Of a DNA stretch of 64,000 nucleotides, positions 22,832 through 36,410 are shown in pieces. The stretch covers positions 23,027,851-23,091,850 of the forward strand of contig NC_079877.1 of assembly GCF_029227915.1 (NCBI RefSeq), read 5' to 3'. This stretch comes from Hydractinia symbiolongicarpus. Its lineage: Eukaryota; Cnidaria; Hydrozoa; Anthoathecata; Hydractiniidae. Both the position numbers and the translations under genes were made by a program. The notes under the pieces were generated by a model, which was given only the letters and a program-made list of their open reading frames with translations, made no database searches and had not been told where the DNA came from. The number at the start of each line of letters is the position of its first letter. Within the stretch, counting starts at the first letter, position 1.

Positions 22832-25800
22832 TTATTTATTCTCATCGCTCATGATGAAATTCAACAGATCCATTCTAGTCACAATGCCAAAAATAATCTC
22901 TTTTTCAGACGATTTGTTTATTCCAGAATCTAAACAAAAATAGAGATGAATAAATAAATATAGAAATATAGAATGAACAAATAATCATCCACAGGTTAAC
23001 TCCTCTATACACGTGCAGAGCCCGAAAGACGCATATTTACGGCACAAGAAAGGCTTAAATACCAGCACGCCATTTATTAGACGAAATCTTACGACAATTC
23101 TATTTTAGCAGATCAAAATTCAGCCTAAATGAAAGAGACTTGGCATATATGAAAACTTTGCATATCAAAATTCTAACAACTAGAAATAATGACCACATTA
23201 TTCCTATTTCTCTATTGCCTGAACAATAGACCTAAAACCCAAGCCTGATATTCTTACAAAAAAACAAACGTGTAACGTTGGAATTTCGGTTGGCAATCAA
23301 TCGGGTTTAACAATGAAAGACTGTGAGTAAAATCTGAAGGATGTTCTTAACTGTTCGAAGGAAAAGCTTTGGCGTCGTAAGGGTTGTTAATAAACATGAC
23401 GACTTAAAAAAATTCAACAAAGACAGATGAAAAAAAAAAACCACTCGGTGGCAAAATTAGCACAATTTAGTCCTTATACACAACATAGGGTAAGTAAAAT
23501 ATTTTTTTAACAACGCAGCAAAGAACATAGATTTTTAACACGGTACTTTTCAGTATTAGTGAGGCGCAAAAACGACTGACAAAGGATATCCTACTTACAC
23601 AACAGTTGCGAGTGTACAACCAATGCAAAATAATCGTTATCCAGTATACGAGACAGCTGACCCAGTGTTGTGTTAAGTGAAACCTGAGAAAACAGAAAAG
23701 TTACTATCTGCAAAAAAACACCGAAGAACAGCATCGGAAAGCAGAGTGGATATTTGATGAGCCATGCGCTAAGAACGTGGAATAGTTGTCCGAAAAATAA
23801 TAATACTACACTCACCTTCTTAAATTTTCCGTAAATCGAATCTGAGACAGGAGATTCGGGTGTGATCTTCCTACTCACTATTTTGTTCATCAAATTTCCA
23901 AGTGTGACCATACCAAGTACGCAACTGAAAAAAGATTTAATCAAATTAGATGTAATCAAATTTTCACACCAACATCTAACAGAAACAGAGAAATTGAGTT
24001 TTCCTAACATAAATCAATCGACTTACCCTCCTTCATTGACAACGGGTAGTTGGTCAAATGTTTCTCTGAAACAGAAAGCGTTTATTAGAATGATCAATTG
24101 GTCACTTGACACCTAGCGCAAAGTTTTAAAGCAAAATTTATGGCATGTAGAAGATATTCTTTTTAATGCCAGATAAATTTATTAAGCATAATTATGTAAC
24201 GCTGCAAAATAAATGTATTACTGACAAGAACACTTGTAAACAAAGGTTTGTAACAGTAGGAAGAGAAGTAATGACAGAACTATTGGTGATGTATCACCTA
24301 TTGATGCAGTTTGACTTTTTTTTAATTAGGTTACCTACAAAGAATTGGTCACGAAAAATAATAATAATCAATTAAAAATTTAGCTAAATGTCTGCCCGAC
24401 ATTTAGCTAAATTTTTAGAGCAAATTGGATATTTGATAATAATTCATGCGGTACAATATCAGGAAGTGAAGGAACATTAGATAATTGAAAAGGATTTATA
24501 ATCAGCAGAAGCAGCTGCTGTCATTTGTTCGGAGTTATAATCACAAGAACAGAGATTCATTAAAAGATTTGAACATTGAGGCAAGTTTTTTTTTAAGACT
24601 CCTGTAGGAAAAACTAGGGAAAATACGATTTTATGGGGTATTTTCTATGCAGGATTCTACTTTTTTAACTTCGTGTTTACATGCCTCAACTAGTTGAAAC
24701 GTTTGTTAAATTTAAACCTCAAGCAACAGTTACCTGTTCATAATCTCGATAGCCGACTGGCACGTCATTTCAGGAAGTATTGTGAAGGGAGTGTTTAATT
24801 GCAATCGACCGATCTTTTCGTTCCACCACCTGAAGCGAGGGTTAAGAAATTAAGTTAGTCAATCCAGTCAGCACAAAACGAATCAGGACGGGATAAAATA
24901 AAGCTGAGATTTAATGAGTTAAATTGTTAGTACTAAATTCCCCGCAGCGAAAAACATTTATTTCACAGGTATATAACTATTTGCACAATAGTAATACAAA
25001 CTTATGTCGTGAGTACAAATTTCAAGCAAGTTCAAATTCCTGCACAAACAGATAACAAGAAGAAAATCGGAAATTTCAGGGCTTAAAAGAAAAAATATAG
25101 ATGCGTACAATATATGCGAATATTTTCGCGCATAACAATTATAGCGCAATGCGTTTCGCACACAATTTTGGTATCAAATTTCGCGGACTAATTTTTTTTG
25201 CACGAATATGTGGAAATTAGTACTACTAAGATGTTGCTAAACATTCTCCTGTTTTTATAAAAATTCCCCTCTCCTGGCAGTAGAAGTAATGATTTTAACT
25301 TTAATTACGGATAAAAAACGAAAAAGCTAGCGGTTTCAAAAATGACAATTTCCGTTCCGTTTTTGAGCCTTGTAACGAAACTTCTTTTAACTGAATTTCA
25401 TCCTCTATTAACAAAATAGTAAACACAGACAGAATATAAACAGAAAAGAATGATGAAATGATACCAACCAGCTTTTTTCACTTTCACCCAAATCCATTTT
25501 TATAAATTCACGTTCCGCCATCCAGTCGTCTTCTAAAAACTTTGTCCTACAAAAATGTAACACTTTTTTGTAATTAATTATGCTAAAAAACAGAGGCAAG
25601 TCTCAGTAACAAGTTTTTTCATCGAAGCCATAAAAGAAGTGAAAATGAGTACAAATGTTATGGCACTAAAATTTCAGTGAACGAAAGTTTTGCATTCTTT
25701 GAAAACAAACAAAAGAACAAACAGTATTAGTTTAATCTGCATCGGTTTGGGGGGGAGGGGGGGGGGGGGCAGTCTAAGTTTTAACTATAAACCATGGTTA

Positions 25801-28800
25801 GGTAGTAGTTAAAAGAAGGTCAACCATGCTTAAATCTATCTCATCAACGTGGTAACTTCGACGAGAGATACGATACGAAATCACGCAGATAGTTCTCGGA
25901 AAAGAAAGTAGATATTTTGCCAATCCACTTACATATAATTTCGGACACTATCAGGTAGAATTACCACGCAGCGTTGGCCTTCTTTCAATTCTTTTGCAGC
26001 TTGAACGGCTGCCCACGCTGCGGAGCCAGAAGAACCACCTGAAAAAAAAAACATGAAATAAAGACCAGGCGAGAACATTTTTTTTTCTTGTAAAAATTAA
26101 AAAAACACAAAAAATGCATTGAAGTTTGCAGTTGCTAACAGATGTTAAGAACGTTTTTAGAAAACACAAAAAAGAGAAGCATTTATTTAGATAGTTGTCG
26201 GTTATTTGGCCCCAAGGGTCAGGGTTAGAACCCTTTTGGGGAGGGGAATAACTGACAATTATCTATTTCTCGTAATTTTGGTAAATATTAGTTTTAAACT
26301 TTGAGAGAAAACTAAGTGACTTCTTTAATACTCAATTAGTCAAACAATTTTTTTGCATAACCTAAGCTTATTGAAATTTGAATGAAAACAATACCAATTC
26401 ATAAATATATAATAAACATACAATAAGAAAATATATATATATAATAAAAGCATGGAGTGGCATTAAAAAGTTATATAAAAATTCCAGTCGTATAAGCCAC
26501 CTTCAGAATACAAAAAGTTTGTCACGAGTTTAATCTTACCACAGAGTAAGCCTTCTTTTCTAATTAACTCTCTCGACATCAGGAGAGCGTCTTTATCATT
26601 TGTTTTAATCCACTTATCGACGTGTTTTCGTTCTAAGACAGTTGGGATGAAATCATATCCAATGCCTTCTACCTAGTAAAGAATCAATCAAAACATGTTA
26701 AAGAGAACAAAAGTGACATATAAATCTTCATAAACATTCGAAAAATTTTCAAATTTAGAAAGGCGCTATGCTAGCATTGAGTACATATGTAATTCTTAAC
26801 AGGTCAAAATATCTCCCAAAGAAAATTATTTTTTCAACTATTATCTCATATTTCATTTTTTCTTCTAAAAATTAAAAACAACCTTCCAGTGATACGTGCC
26901 TCTGAGTTATTGTGGCAAGTCGGACGAACAGCGTTGTTAAATGATCTACAGTAATAAAGACCGTTCCTAAACATCACTAAAAAATCTACATAAGGTACTT
27001 TAGAAAAATCTCTTCAGAGCTAAAGACTGCAATTCAATAATTAAACATTTTTGATACCTCATAAAATGTGACATTGCTTTCATTTATATCTGCAGGTTCT
27101 GCTAATATTGAACCATATGGATCCACCCCTACCACCTAAAAGATAACAAAATGCAGGATTGGCAAACGAACAATCAAATGATTTCATTGTGTTATTGCTT
27201 GTTACAGCTTAGTATTGACATAACTATATTTACTCAAATAGTGCCTTGAAGCTTTGAGGAGCCTCATATTTTTGGTTGCATTGAATAATTTACAAATGAT
27301 CCCTCAAATATATATTCTTTTTGAAAATAAATAATTCGACGAAGCACAGATATATTTCATTCAAGGATGCAGTAAAACCAGCAAGAAAGCACATTCTAGT
27401 TTCTATGATATGTTCACTAGAAGAGAAATTCAGTTGAATGCAAGCTACTAAGCATAACAATAAGTGCGTCTATGAATAACCACTGACTACAGAAATAAGT
27501 TTATTTTATCATGACTACACACAAGTGTGTGTTAACAAAACATTAATTGGGAAGTGACAACTATTCAGTAGAAACCAATCATATGAAAGAAAAGTAGCAG
27601 ATGCAAAGAAACCTTAATATCTGGCAATTTTTCCTTTAACTTTCTTGCAATGCCGGTTATTGTACCACCAGTACCAGCACTACATACAACCATGTCGATT
27701 TTTCCTAAAAAAACATATATGCCAGTTGATATAATATAATAATATTGCTTTGAAACTGTTAATAAATAAAAAAATTTATAGAAAAGTTTTCTAAGAATAA
27801 TTACGCATCATTTAAAACAGTTGCACTGATAAAAATCTAAAACAAAATTAGAAGAAAGAGATGCAAGTACAACAATATTGTGTTTTATCAAGTGGATTGA
27901 CAACACGGCATATACTTAATTGCTCTATAATGCCATATGTATGGGTATTTTCGCCAGGCTAGTACTGTTAAATCTTAAAATTTCCAGTCTAAATAAGGTA
28001 AGTTAAAAGTTGCATACAACAATAATTAGTTAAAAAGTAAAATAAATAATCAAGCTTACCATCACACTGATATAGTAGTTCTTCTGCTGTGCCATCATAA
28101 TGTGCAAGTGGATTGCCAGCATTTCGATACTAGTATAAGAATTTATTTACTAAGATAATACACACAACAGAAACAATGTCATGGGTGACAAATGTTTACT
28201 TGAACATTTCAAGAACTTATTTTATTTTAGCTTATGTTACTAAAAAAAAAAAACTATAGTAGCAAAGTGTAATAATTAGTTGTCAAGCACCATTTTCTTA
28301 CTTCACACAATTAACAAACAATAATAGCAATGCAGTCTTGCCTTTGTTCAAATGAGTGACACCATTCTCCATAAGAGCATTAAAGAACAAAGACTTCCTG
28401 ATAATGATCACGTGACCAAATCACCATAGAAGTAACCAATAAAAAAGTGTGGTTAGCATTCTGACCCCAGAAAATTTATTGCCGACCCAGCATAATTTTT
28501 CTCACCTCAACTATTCTTAATTATTTTTGGTAGTAAGAAAAATTATACTGGGTCTCCTAGCTAATATAAAGCTTCATTTAAACAATATTCACACAAACAA
28601 TAGTAATGTGTTTCTTTAACAAGGTAATGTATAATTTTACATACAAAATTTCATTGGGTGTTCGGCACTGACAAAATGCTCCTGTCATTTTTTTGCATGT
28701 TTAAAAGAGGTATTAGAAGTTGTATATATATGAAATAACAAATGACTCCAGTTTATAAAGGTAAGTTTTCAATTAAATCCAACTAGTGTTACCAACAATA

Positions 28801-31800
28801 TTTCCAGCCTTACATATACTTGTTTTGCACATTGCAAGTTCCACACATTGAACCAATGTATTGTGGTGACACTATACACACACCAAAAAATCTAAAAATA
28901 TGTGAAACTTCTAGAAAGAGTTGTACCTGATCCAAGATATGCGAGTCTTTAATTTCATGATTTAACCTTTGAGCAACTCCAATATGAGATTCTAAAAAAT
29001 TACAAATAATCTGCATTGGTATGATGATGTCTAATATATATACAAACTACCTATAACAGCTAGAGACATTAGCATATGCCATCCTTTATAAGCTTTTTTT
29101 CAGCACTCTACCAATTAAAATCTGCAGAGACATTTGCATCTTCTAATAAAAATCAAAAATTGAAGTCTTGAATTTTAACACATATATATTGTGGCTATAT
29201 CACAAATAAATTCTTCTAAAAATAAAAACATTATGTGAAAGTTGCAACACCACTATCAGATTTAGTTAGTTTAGTTAATTTACCAGGCGAGTCAAAACTA
29301 GCTGCAGTTGGGGTTCGAACAATTTCTGCACCCAGTGCTCTCAAGACATTCACCTAAAACAAAAAAAGAGTTTGTTCTTTTGATTTGTACAAAAAATATA
29401 AGAAAATCAAAAGTCTAAACAACAAAGAAGTACTTTTTTTAAAGGTTACCTCCTGCGAAAAATCAAATTGCGCAAATATGAAAGATCTTTATCCGTTCCC
29501 CAGAATTTTGTCTTAAAAGTTGCAGTAATTATGCGAAATTATGACGTCATGAGTTAGCATTGAGCATAATTATGGTAACTAAATATTAAAATTTATGTAA
29601 AATGTTCAAAATGTGCCAAAGTGAACGGCCAGAAAACATTTTTAACTCTATATGGCTTGTCAAAAATGTTAAATATAATACCCGCGCAGAGCATACTCAT
29701 GACATCTTGCATAGTTACTGAATATTCTTAGGCCAAATGCTAAAAAACAAATCAAGATTATAAAAAACAAATCCTAGACAACCTTCTAAGCTCTTTCAAA
29801 TGCAATAACTTTTTTTTTGCAGGAGGTAAACCTTTAAATAAACAACTACCTTTTCTGAACTCATTTTTTCAGGCATAACGATTATACACCTATAACCTTT
29901 TAGAGCTGCAGCTAAAGCGATTCCAATACCTGTAAAGTTAATGATGGCACCATATACAAGAAGGCTTTGCACACAGGTCAGGGTGTCCACTAAATATCAA
30001 CTCTTATTTTGCTGACATTCCCAAGTATTCCCAGCTACATTTAGAAAAAACCGCTGTATTTATTAAAAACTTAGATTACCCTAAAAATGTTAAATCGAAA
30101 CAAACATGAGAATTAATGCTTATATTCTTTAAGAACAAATCCAAAACTCAATCTTTGCCTATAGCTTAACGTGTTTAAATTTTTTAAAATAGGACACATT
30201 AATCACAAAGACAAGTTGAATAATACTAAAATTGAGATTTAACTGTACCAGTATTTCCAGATGTTGGTTCGATTAAAGTAAATCCTGGTTTGATCAAACC
30301 TTCCCTTTCTGCTTCTAGGACCATGCGATAACCAATGCGGTCTTTCACTGATCCTCCTGCATTGAAGAATTCACACTTCGCCACTGTATAATGACAAGTG
30401 CAGAACCATTGTCAACAAAAACATTATGTCAACAAAAAATAAATAGCAAAAAAAAAAGTTTTTACTAGATATTAGAGCATATACATCTTGCTAGGAGCAC
30501 ATGTAGTATACATTTTTTATTCCATCCTTTTTTATTTTAATGACAACTTGCTTTTTTTCTTAATAACCTGATCTTTTTTCAGGTTTGAATAGCATCATTT
30601 ATTTCTCACATTTTATTTGATGATTATTTAAAGTAAAATCCAACATGGGTATTTTACAAGGGAGGAACTGCACACGTAAAAACAAAAACGAATCTGTTCT
30701 GTCCACAATTAATTAGAGAGTCAAGTCTCCCCAATTTTAAGGACATACTTACACATTTCACATTTTACGCCATGATCAGTAGGTATTTTATTTAGTCTAA
30801 CGAGAGGTGTTTTACCAATATTGTGCAAGATATTTGGCATAATCTTTTCACTTGACCTTTAAAAAATAATAATTAATAATTAATTAAAGGGTTTGTTACA
30901 ATTGGTTCCCATTAGGGGCTAATTAGTGCTAACTATTGCAACTAATGCTAAAAAATAACTAACTAATTATAATGCAGAGCATTCACACTACATGTTTTAA
31001 AACTAACGCTTCTAAATTGCTCATTTGCAAAATGGTCTCAAAAAGAAGAAGACAAGATTGTTTTAATAAAGATGACACAAGACTGTTTAAAGGTCTCAGA
31101 ACATTGTGTGATACATTTATGCTTCAAAGTGATCTAAATAGAATTTTGTTTATGGGCAAAGAAAAATAAAAAGGATTTCAATAGTAGGAAATTTGTACAC
31201 CTAGAGTATGGAAAAAATGCTAAATTGAAAAATGTCTCCATATACCTGTCAAATAATCAGACTTAAGTAACTCAATTAACAAGTATGGAAAAAAAGAAAA
31301 TGTTGGTTCAGAGACATTTTCAGGAAGGGTGAGCAGGGTGGTATGTTCAGAAATCTGGTGAATGAATTAAAACTTGGCGATAGAGAATATTATTTCCAGC
31401 AAAAAGTATTAAAATTATTATCCCATTAACTATAAAAATTTGGCGTGGCTAAAGAACCGGTACCGGCTCTTTACCTAAAGAACTGGTAAATTTTTAACAG
31501 ACTCTTTAACTAAAGAACAAGAAAATTTTTAGGTCATGTGATTTATCTGTACCACCAACAGGCATGCATTTCCTCATGCACGCTCTTTCCAAAATGGCTC
31601 TCATTGAGGAAGGTCAGTTGTCCTCTTTATTCAATAAACTACAACAAAAAATTTGCTTATATAAGCATAGATATTTTACTGAATTGTAGATAAGGGATTG
31701 TAGAATCATAAAAACAGCACAGGGAAAGGTTAAAAATGAATTAAATCCTGATTTGAATTATTACGAGTTAAATTACGCATGTGTTTACAGAGGAAGGTCA

Positions 31801-33346
31801 TTCAAATCTTGTGTCAGGATTGCAATCATCGTGAGTAATTTTTATTTATACTTTTTTGCGAGAAGATTCTCCTAAATTGTCAGCTCTTTTATTTTGTAAT
31901 GTTTTCTATAAAACTATGCCCTTTACCATAGCTGTAGAGTGTCTAGAGATGGAAAACAATTGCAAGTAAATTCATTTATAGAGGATCACAACCATCCTTT
32001 AAGGGAGGTAAATATGACTTACTTAACGCACATCTACCTATTCAAATTGTTAATTTTTTTTTTTTTGGTTAACCTTTGCCATTAACAATTAGAAGATGTC
32101 CATCTGCAGTAAAAGGTCTTTTGTATAATTTCCTCAAGTTTAAATAAAAAGAACAAGAGGCATATTTCCCTGTTTTTGCCTGTCTGGTAGCAAGTTAAAA
32201 GGGTTCCTTTCATACTGGTGCTGCCATTACATAACGTTTGATGTTTTGAGGTGGGGTTTTTGACCATGACAAATAATCCACAACAGAATTTAATAATTAG
32301 GGCTGTTATTGCAATAAATGTTTTTAAACAAGTTTTTACAGTAATGTAATTCTCACAGTTTGTTATGAATTGTGTGAAACTCCTGTGGTCTGAAGGTAAG
32401 ATTCTTGTGGAGAATTTCATAAGACATCCAAGTTCAAATCCTGGCAGGAGTTAATACGGCCAAAGGTAATGCCTCTCTTTGCTACTCATTTCTCAGCACT
32501 CTAATATTTCTACAAAAAAACTGGCACTCTAAGGTAACCTTGTCTCCTACAAAAAACCTGGAACAAGTCTAATGGGTATCTTACAAAAAACTGGGACTCT
32601 AACTTTCCAAAAAAAACAGCACCTAGAGTGGGAATGGTGCTTTAGTTATCCTCTCCCCAAGAACAAGACACTGAAAAAATAATTTGGCAGAAACAAAACA
32701 AAAAGACGCAATCTAAGAGTTAAAATAGGGATAAGTGCTAAGTTTAGTTCAAAAATCTGCACTGCTGATATTTCATTGCAAAGAATAACTTTGCCACGCG
32801 TTAGCTAAGCTAGATGGCTAGCTAGACATTCACATTGACGTTGTTGACGTTTTAGTCAACAAATGTAAGGTTTGAATTCGAACACGCGACCCTCTTAATA
32901 TATATATCGGCAGAAAAATAATCGTATATGAAATAGAGTGAAAGAGAAAGTGGCTTAACTAATACAAAACCAAAAACTTACGGATTGTAACTAACATGAT
33001 GATGCGGCGAGGTTTTGGTGTCGATGCCAAGATGCCAGGTACATTTCATAGGTAAATCTGGCCTTACCCAATTCTTGGTAAATTCGTCTGGAGACATGCT
33101 GCTGCTTCGAAGCTTAGACATGCTTAAATTCTTACAATTTGTTATGTAACGTCTACTGACTGTGGAGAGGAGAATGCGGTAATGCAAGAAAAGAAGCGTC
33201 CGTTGCGTTTGTCCCTTCGTTTCGTGTAGACGATCGGTTGCAATATTGTGTTTGTAAACAAGATCACGTGGTTCGGGGTTACCATTTTGACTTATCGGAG
33301 GATTTGGTGTTCTAGGTTGTTTTAGTCGGTTTTCATACGACTCCAT
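22832..33346 (-). CDS. CBS: Cystathionine beta-synthase, heme type, 17 exons
   Basis: This PLP enzyme condenses serine and homocysteine to cystathionine, the entry to transsulfuration, in the cytosol. Minus-strand exons: 32982-33346, 30753-30856, 30249-30383, 29850-29929, 29284-29353, 28927-28991, 28060-28129, 27613-27704, 27058-27135, 26540-26672, 25933-26038, 25469-25546, 24734-24829, 24027-24065, 23816-23924, 23599-23683, 22832-22929. They close in frame to 600 residues. The heme ligands are present with human spacing: Cys102 (KCTWHLG) and His115 (SPHHH). PLP Lys170 lies in AGGSVKDR, followed by TSGNTGIGIA. A SWWW linker leads to two CBS (Bateman) domains that bind S-adenosylmethionine in vertebrates. 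The human redox CXXC is absent (KEKLPDIK). The N-terminus is about 50 residues longer than human CBS; Met76 is an alternative start. Confidence 0.97.
24374..24416. repeat. Perfect 19-bp hairpin in a CBS intron
   Basis: Two 19-base arms (24374-24392 and 24398-24416) are exact reverse complements around a TGCCC loop. No target duplication was identified, so this may be a MITE remnant or a structured intron element. Confidence 0.9.
25748..25771. repeat. G-rich tract in a CBS intron
   Basis: Near-pure G run interrupted by a single A; on the transcribed minus strand it becomes a C tract in the RNA. Possible assembly-sensitive low-complexity site. Confidence 0.85.
26188..26265. repeat. 78-bp foldback MITE in a CBS intron
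   Basis: The arms TAGATAGTTGTCGGTTATT and AATAACTGACAATTATCTA are inverted with two mismatches, and the interior (GGCCCCAAGGG... CCCTTTTGGGG) is also partly self-complementary. It has the compact foldback shape of a miniature element. The target duplication is not clear. Confidence 0.7.
28484..28554. repeat. 71-bp foldback element in a CBS intron
   Basis: The arms GACCCAGCATAATTTTTCT (28484-28502) and AGAAAAATTATACTGGGTC (28536-28554) are inverted repeats with one mismatch around a 33-base spacer. Confidence 0.8.
32379..32451 (+). ncRNA. tRNA-Glu-like pseudogene or SINE head in CBS intron 1
   Basis: A 7-bp acceptor stem is perfect (ACTCCTG with CAGGAGT). The D arm GTCT/AGAT with a GG-containing loop and the A-box-like TGGTCTGAAGGTAAGATTC resemble metazoan tRNA-Glu. 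The T arm AGTTCAAATCC has one stem mismatch, and the anticodon loop is 8 bases, so this is not a canonical working tRNA. It is best read as a tRNA pseudogene or the 5' head of a SINE. Confidence 0.45.
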
Positions 33347-33479
33347 TTTTTCGGTCCGGTTGAAAAAAGTTCAAGGGTATTTTTCTTTCAGGTTTAACCT
33401 TTTTGCTGCGCGATATATCCACCAAGGTAGATGTACATAATTTACATAGCTAGCCCACAGAATGACTGGAAAGCCCAAA

Positions 33480-36410
33480 AGGGTTGTATTCATTCTGGAT
33501 TTTTTACTTGTAAATAGTTTTTTAAAAAAAAGAAAGCTAACTACTACTAACTACTACTACCCCCACAAATATCAGGGAATAAACGGTTACAAAATCTTTC
33601 GAATAGATAGCACACGTAGAAAGACATCCCAACATGGACGGTACTCAGGTGGTGTAGCCATGTATGTTCGAAACGACCTAGCAGCCACCTTCAAACCAGT
33701 CCTAAACTACTCAAACAATGCAATACAGATCATCGTCATCTTCTCAGAGCATGAGAACTTAGCCCCAGCTACTATATACCGCCAACCAGATGACCACCAA
33801 AAAACACATCAACATCAGAAAACTACTCACAAGCAATAAATGAGCTACATCAAGTACTGAACATCTCCCTATATCCAGACATATTCATAATGGGTGACTC
33901 CAACCTACCTCACACCAACTGGCCGGATTGCACCTCAAACCAAAATAGTAGCAGAGGTGAAAAAAAAATGATCACCATCACAAACAACCTACTACTTGAA
34001 CTCAGTCTCACCCAAATCATCCTCAAACCTACACACATAGCTGGAACATACTTGATCTTGTATTTACCAACATCATTCACGATATCTCATTTATACCTAC
34101 GCTCAGATCAATATCACACCACTGCTTCCTAGATATATCGACATCTTATGTATCCTCACATATCCCACAACAGACAATTCCTAGAGTCTTCTCATCCCCT
34201 TTCGATCTTCTAAATTACCAGAGTGAAAGTGTAAACTGGACTTGCATAACGGAAAACCTCCATGCAGTCAACTGGGAGCGGAAATTCCAAGATCTTGATG
34301 TACCGGACATGTTAAAATTTTACAACATCTGCACCAAGGCATCTGAAACACATGTCTCATCAAGAAAGATAGAACAAACAAACAGAAATGAAATTCCAAG
34401 AGAGAGAATGGCACTCATGAGAAGACGAACCAGGATAAACAAACAACTACTACGCGCACGTACTGATAGGTTCCAGGCAGAACTCATTCAGATTAAAAAG
34501 TCACTACAACTCTCATATAGAAATTCAACCATCATGCAAAAAGAGAAAGCCAAAGAATCAATAAAGCGCAACCCCAAATTCTTCTTCTTCTACGCAAAAA
34601 AGTTCTCAAAAGTTAAATCCACTGTTGGTCCTCTAGTCGACGAGAGTGGGAACTAAATCTCTGATTCAAAGATGATAGCCGACATGCTACTGACGCAGTA
34701 CTGCAAGATGTTCAGCACACCAAAACAGTACACAAACAAAAAGAACCAAAGTCCAAGCAAACCCTCACTACAAAACGTGATATTCGATGAAACACACTTC
34801 ATTAAGGCAATCAATGAACTCTCAGCAAAATCCTCTTCTGGTCCTGATGGCTTCCCATCAATCTTACTAAAAAAGATCAAAATCGTCATAGCCACCCCAC
34901 TCAAGCTGTTTTGGACGAAATCATTTGAAGAAGGAACCATTCCAGACACACTAACCAGTGCTATAATAACCCCAAAACACAAGAGTGAAAGCAAAACTAA
35001 AGCTGAAAACTACCGCCCAATTGCCCTAACTTCCCACATCATAAAGGTCTTTGAAAAGGTTGTCCGAAATCAAATTGTGTCATTCATGGAAAAAAATAAC
35101 CTTTTCAACAGCTCCTAACATGGTTTTCGTGGTGGACGGTCATGTCCGAGCCAGCTTCTTGACCATTTCGACAACATTCTACAAATACTCTGCAACAACT
35201 CAAACGCTGATGTTGTATACCTGGATTTCGCAAAAGCATTTGACAAGGTCGATATAGACAAAGCCCTTAAAGAGATAGAAAACTTAGGTATCAAAGGCAA
35301 ACTACTCAAATGGCTGAAGTCCTTCCTAAAAAACAGAACCCAGTACGTCTCAGTAAACGGCCACCACTCACGCACCACAAAAGTCATCTCTGGTGTACCA
35401 CAAGGAAGTGTGCTTGGACCGCTCATCTTCCTGATCCTTATGGCGGATATTGATCTTTCTGTAAAGGACACATCACTCTCAAACTTTGCAGATGATACAA
35501 GACTTACAATGAAGGATAGCTCTAAAAGTGACATTGAAAAAAATGCAAGCAGACCTAATCTCAGTCTACGAGTGGAGTAAACAAAACAACATGATGTTCA
35601 ACAACACAAAGTTGGAACTCCTGCGGTACGGAAAAGACCTAGATATGAAGTCAAACTCAAAGTACAAAACAGCATCAACGCAATCCCAACCAAAAGCACA
35701 AACCAAAGATCTTGGAATACTAATGACAGATGATGCTACCTTCAAATCGCATATAAATAAAATCGTAGAAAATACAAAACAACTTACGAGCTGGATTCTT
35801 TGAGTCTTTCGATCGTGATAACCAGAAGTTCTCCTACCATTATGGAAATCCCTTGTCATCCCTAGACTCAAGTACTCCTCTCAACTCTGGTCTCCTGCTA
35901 GTAAAAGACAAATCAAGGTACTAGAAGCTCTGCAATAGAGCTACCTGAAAAAGATCAACTGTGTACACAGAATGACTTACAACAACTCACTTAAACAACT
36001 CAAATTTTACTCGTTACAACGACGACGTGAACGCTATCAAACCATATACAGTTGGAAAATAGCTGAAGGCATTGTCCCAAACCTTCACCCACCCATGCAA
36101 ACCCATGCAACACAAAGAAAATGGCGTCTCTTTCAACTACCATCGGTGCTGAACAATTCCACAAGCTTCGCTAAACTACACAACAGCTTTCGTTATCAAG
36201 ATCCAAGAACCTTCAAAGCCCTGCCCAAGTCTCTAAGAAGCATCACTTCATGTCCAGTTTTAAAGTTTAAAACAGCCCTCGACAAGTTTCTCAAAACTCT
36301 CCCAAATGAACCTCCGATCCCCGGGACAAATGAAGCCTCAGAAAACAGTGTAGTTCGATCTAATCCTCATCCTCCACGTCCACGACAGGCGTGAAGCTAC
36401 AACTTCAAAA
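33480..36410 (+). pseudogene. Degenerate CR1/Jockey-type LINE (endonuclease-reverse transcriptase)
   Basis: Broken plus-strand frames spell successive parts of one LINE polyprotein. Apurinic-type endonuclease pieces come first (GGVAMYVRND near 33650; MGDSNLPHTNWPD at 33890). A reverse transcriptase follows, with LDFAKAFDKV (near 35221), SGVPQGSVLGPLIFL (near 35388) and FADD in place of YADD (near 35485). A C-terminal region runs to a stop at 36394. In-frame stops (34654-34656 and 35116-35118), frameshifts (for example in an A run near 35538) and other breaks make it dead. The 5' end is truncated or diverged, and the tail has a repeated AAGTAACATA motif near 36418-36440. It lies head-to-head with CBS about 130 bases beyond the CBS start. 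Confidence 0.93.
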
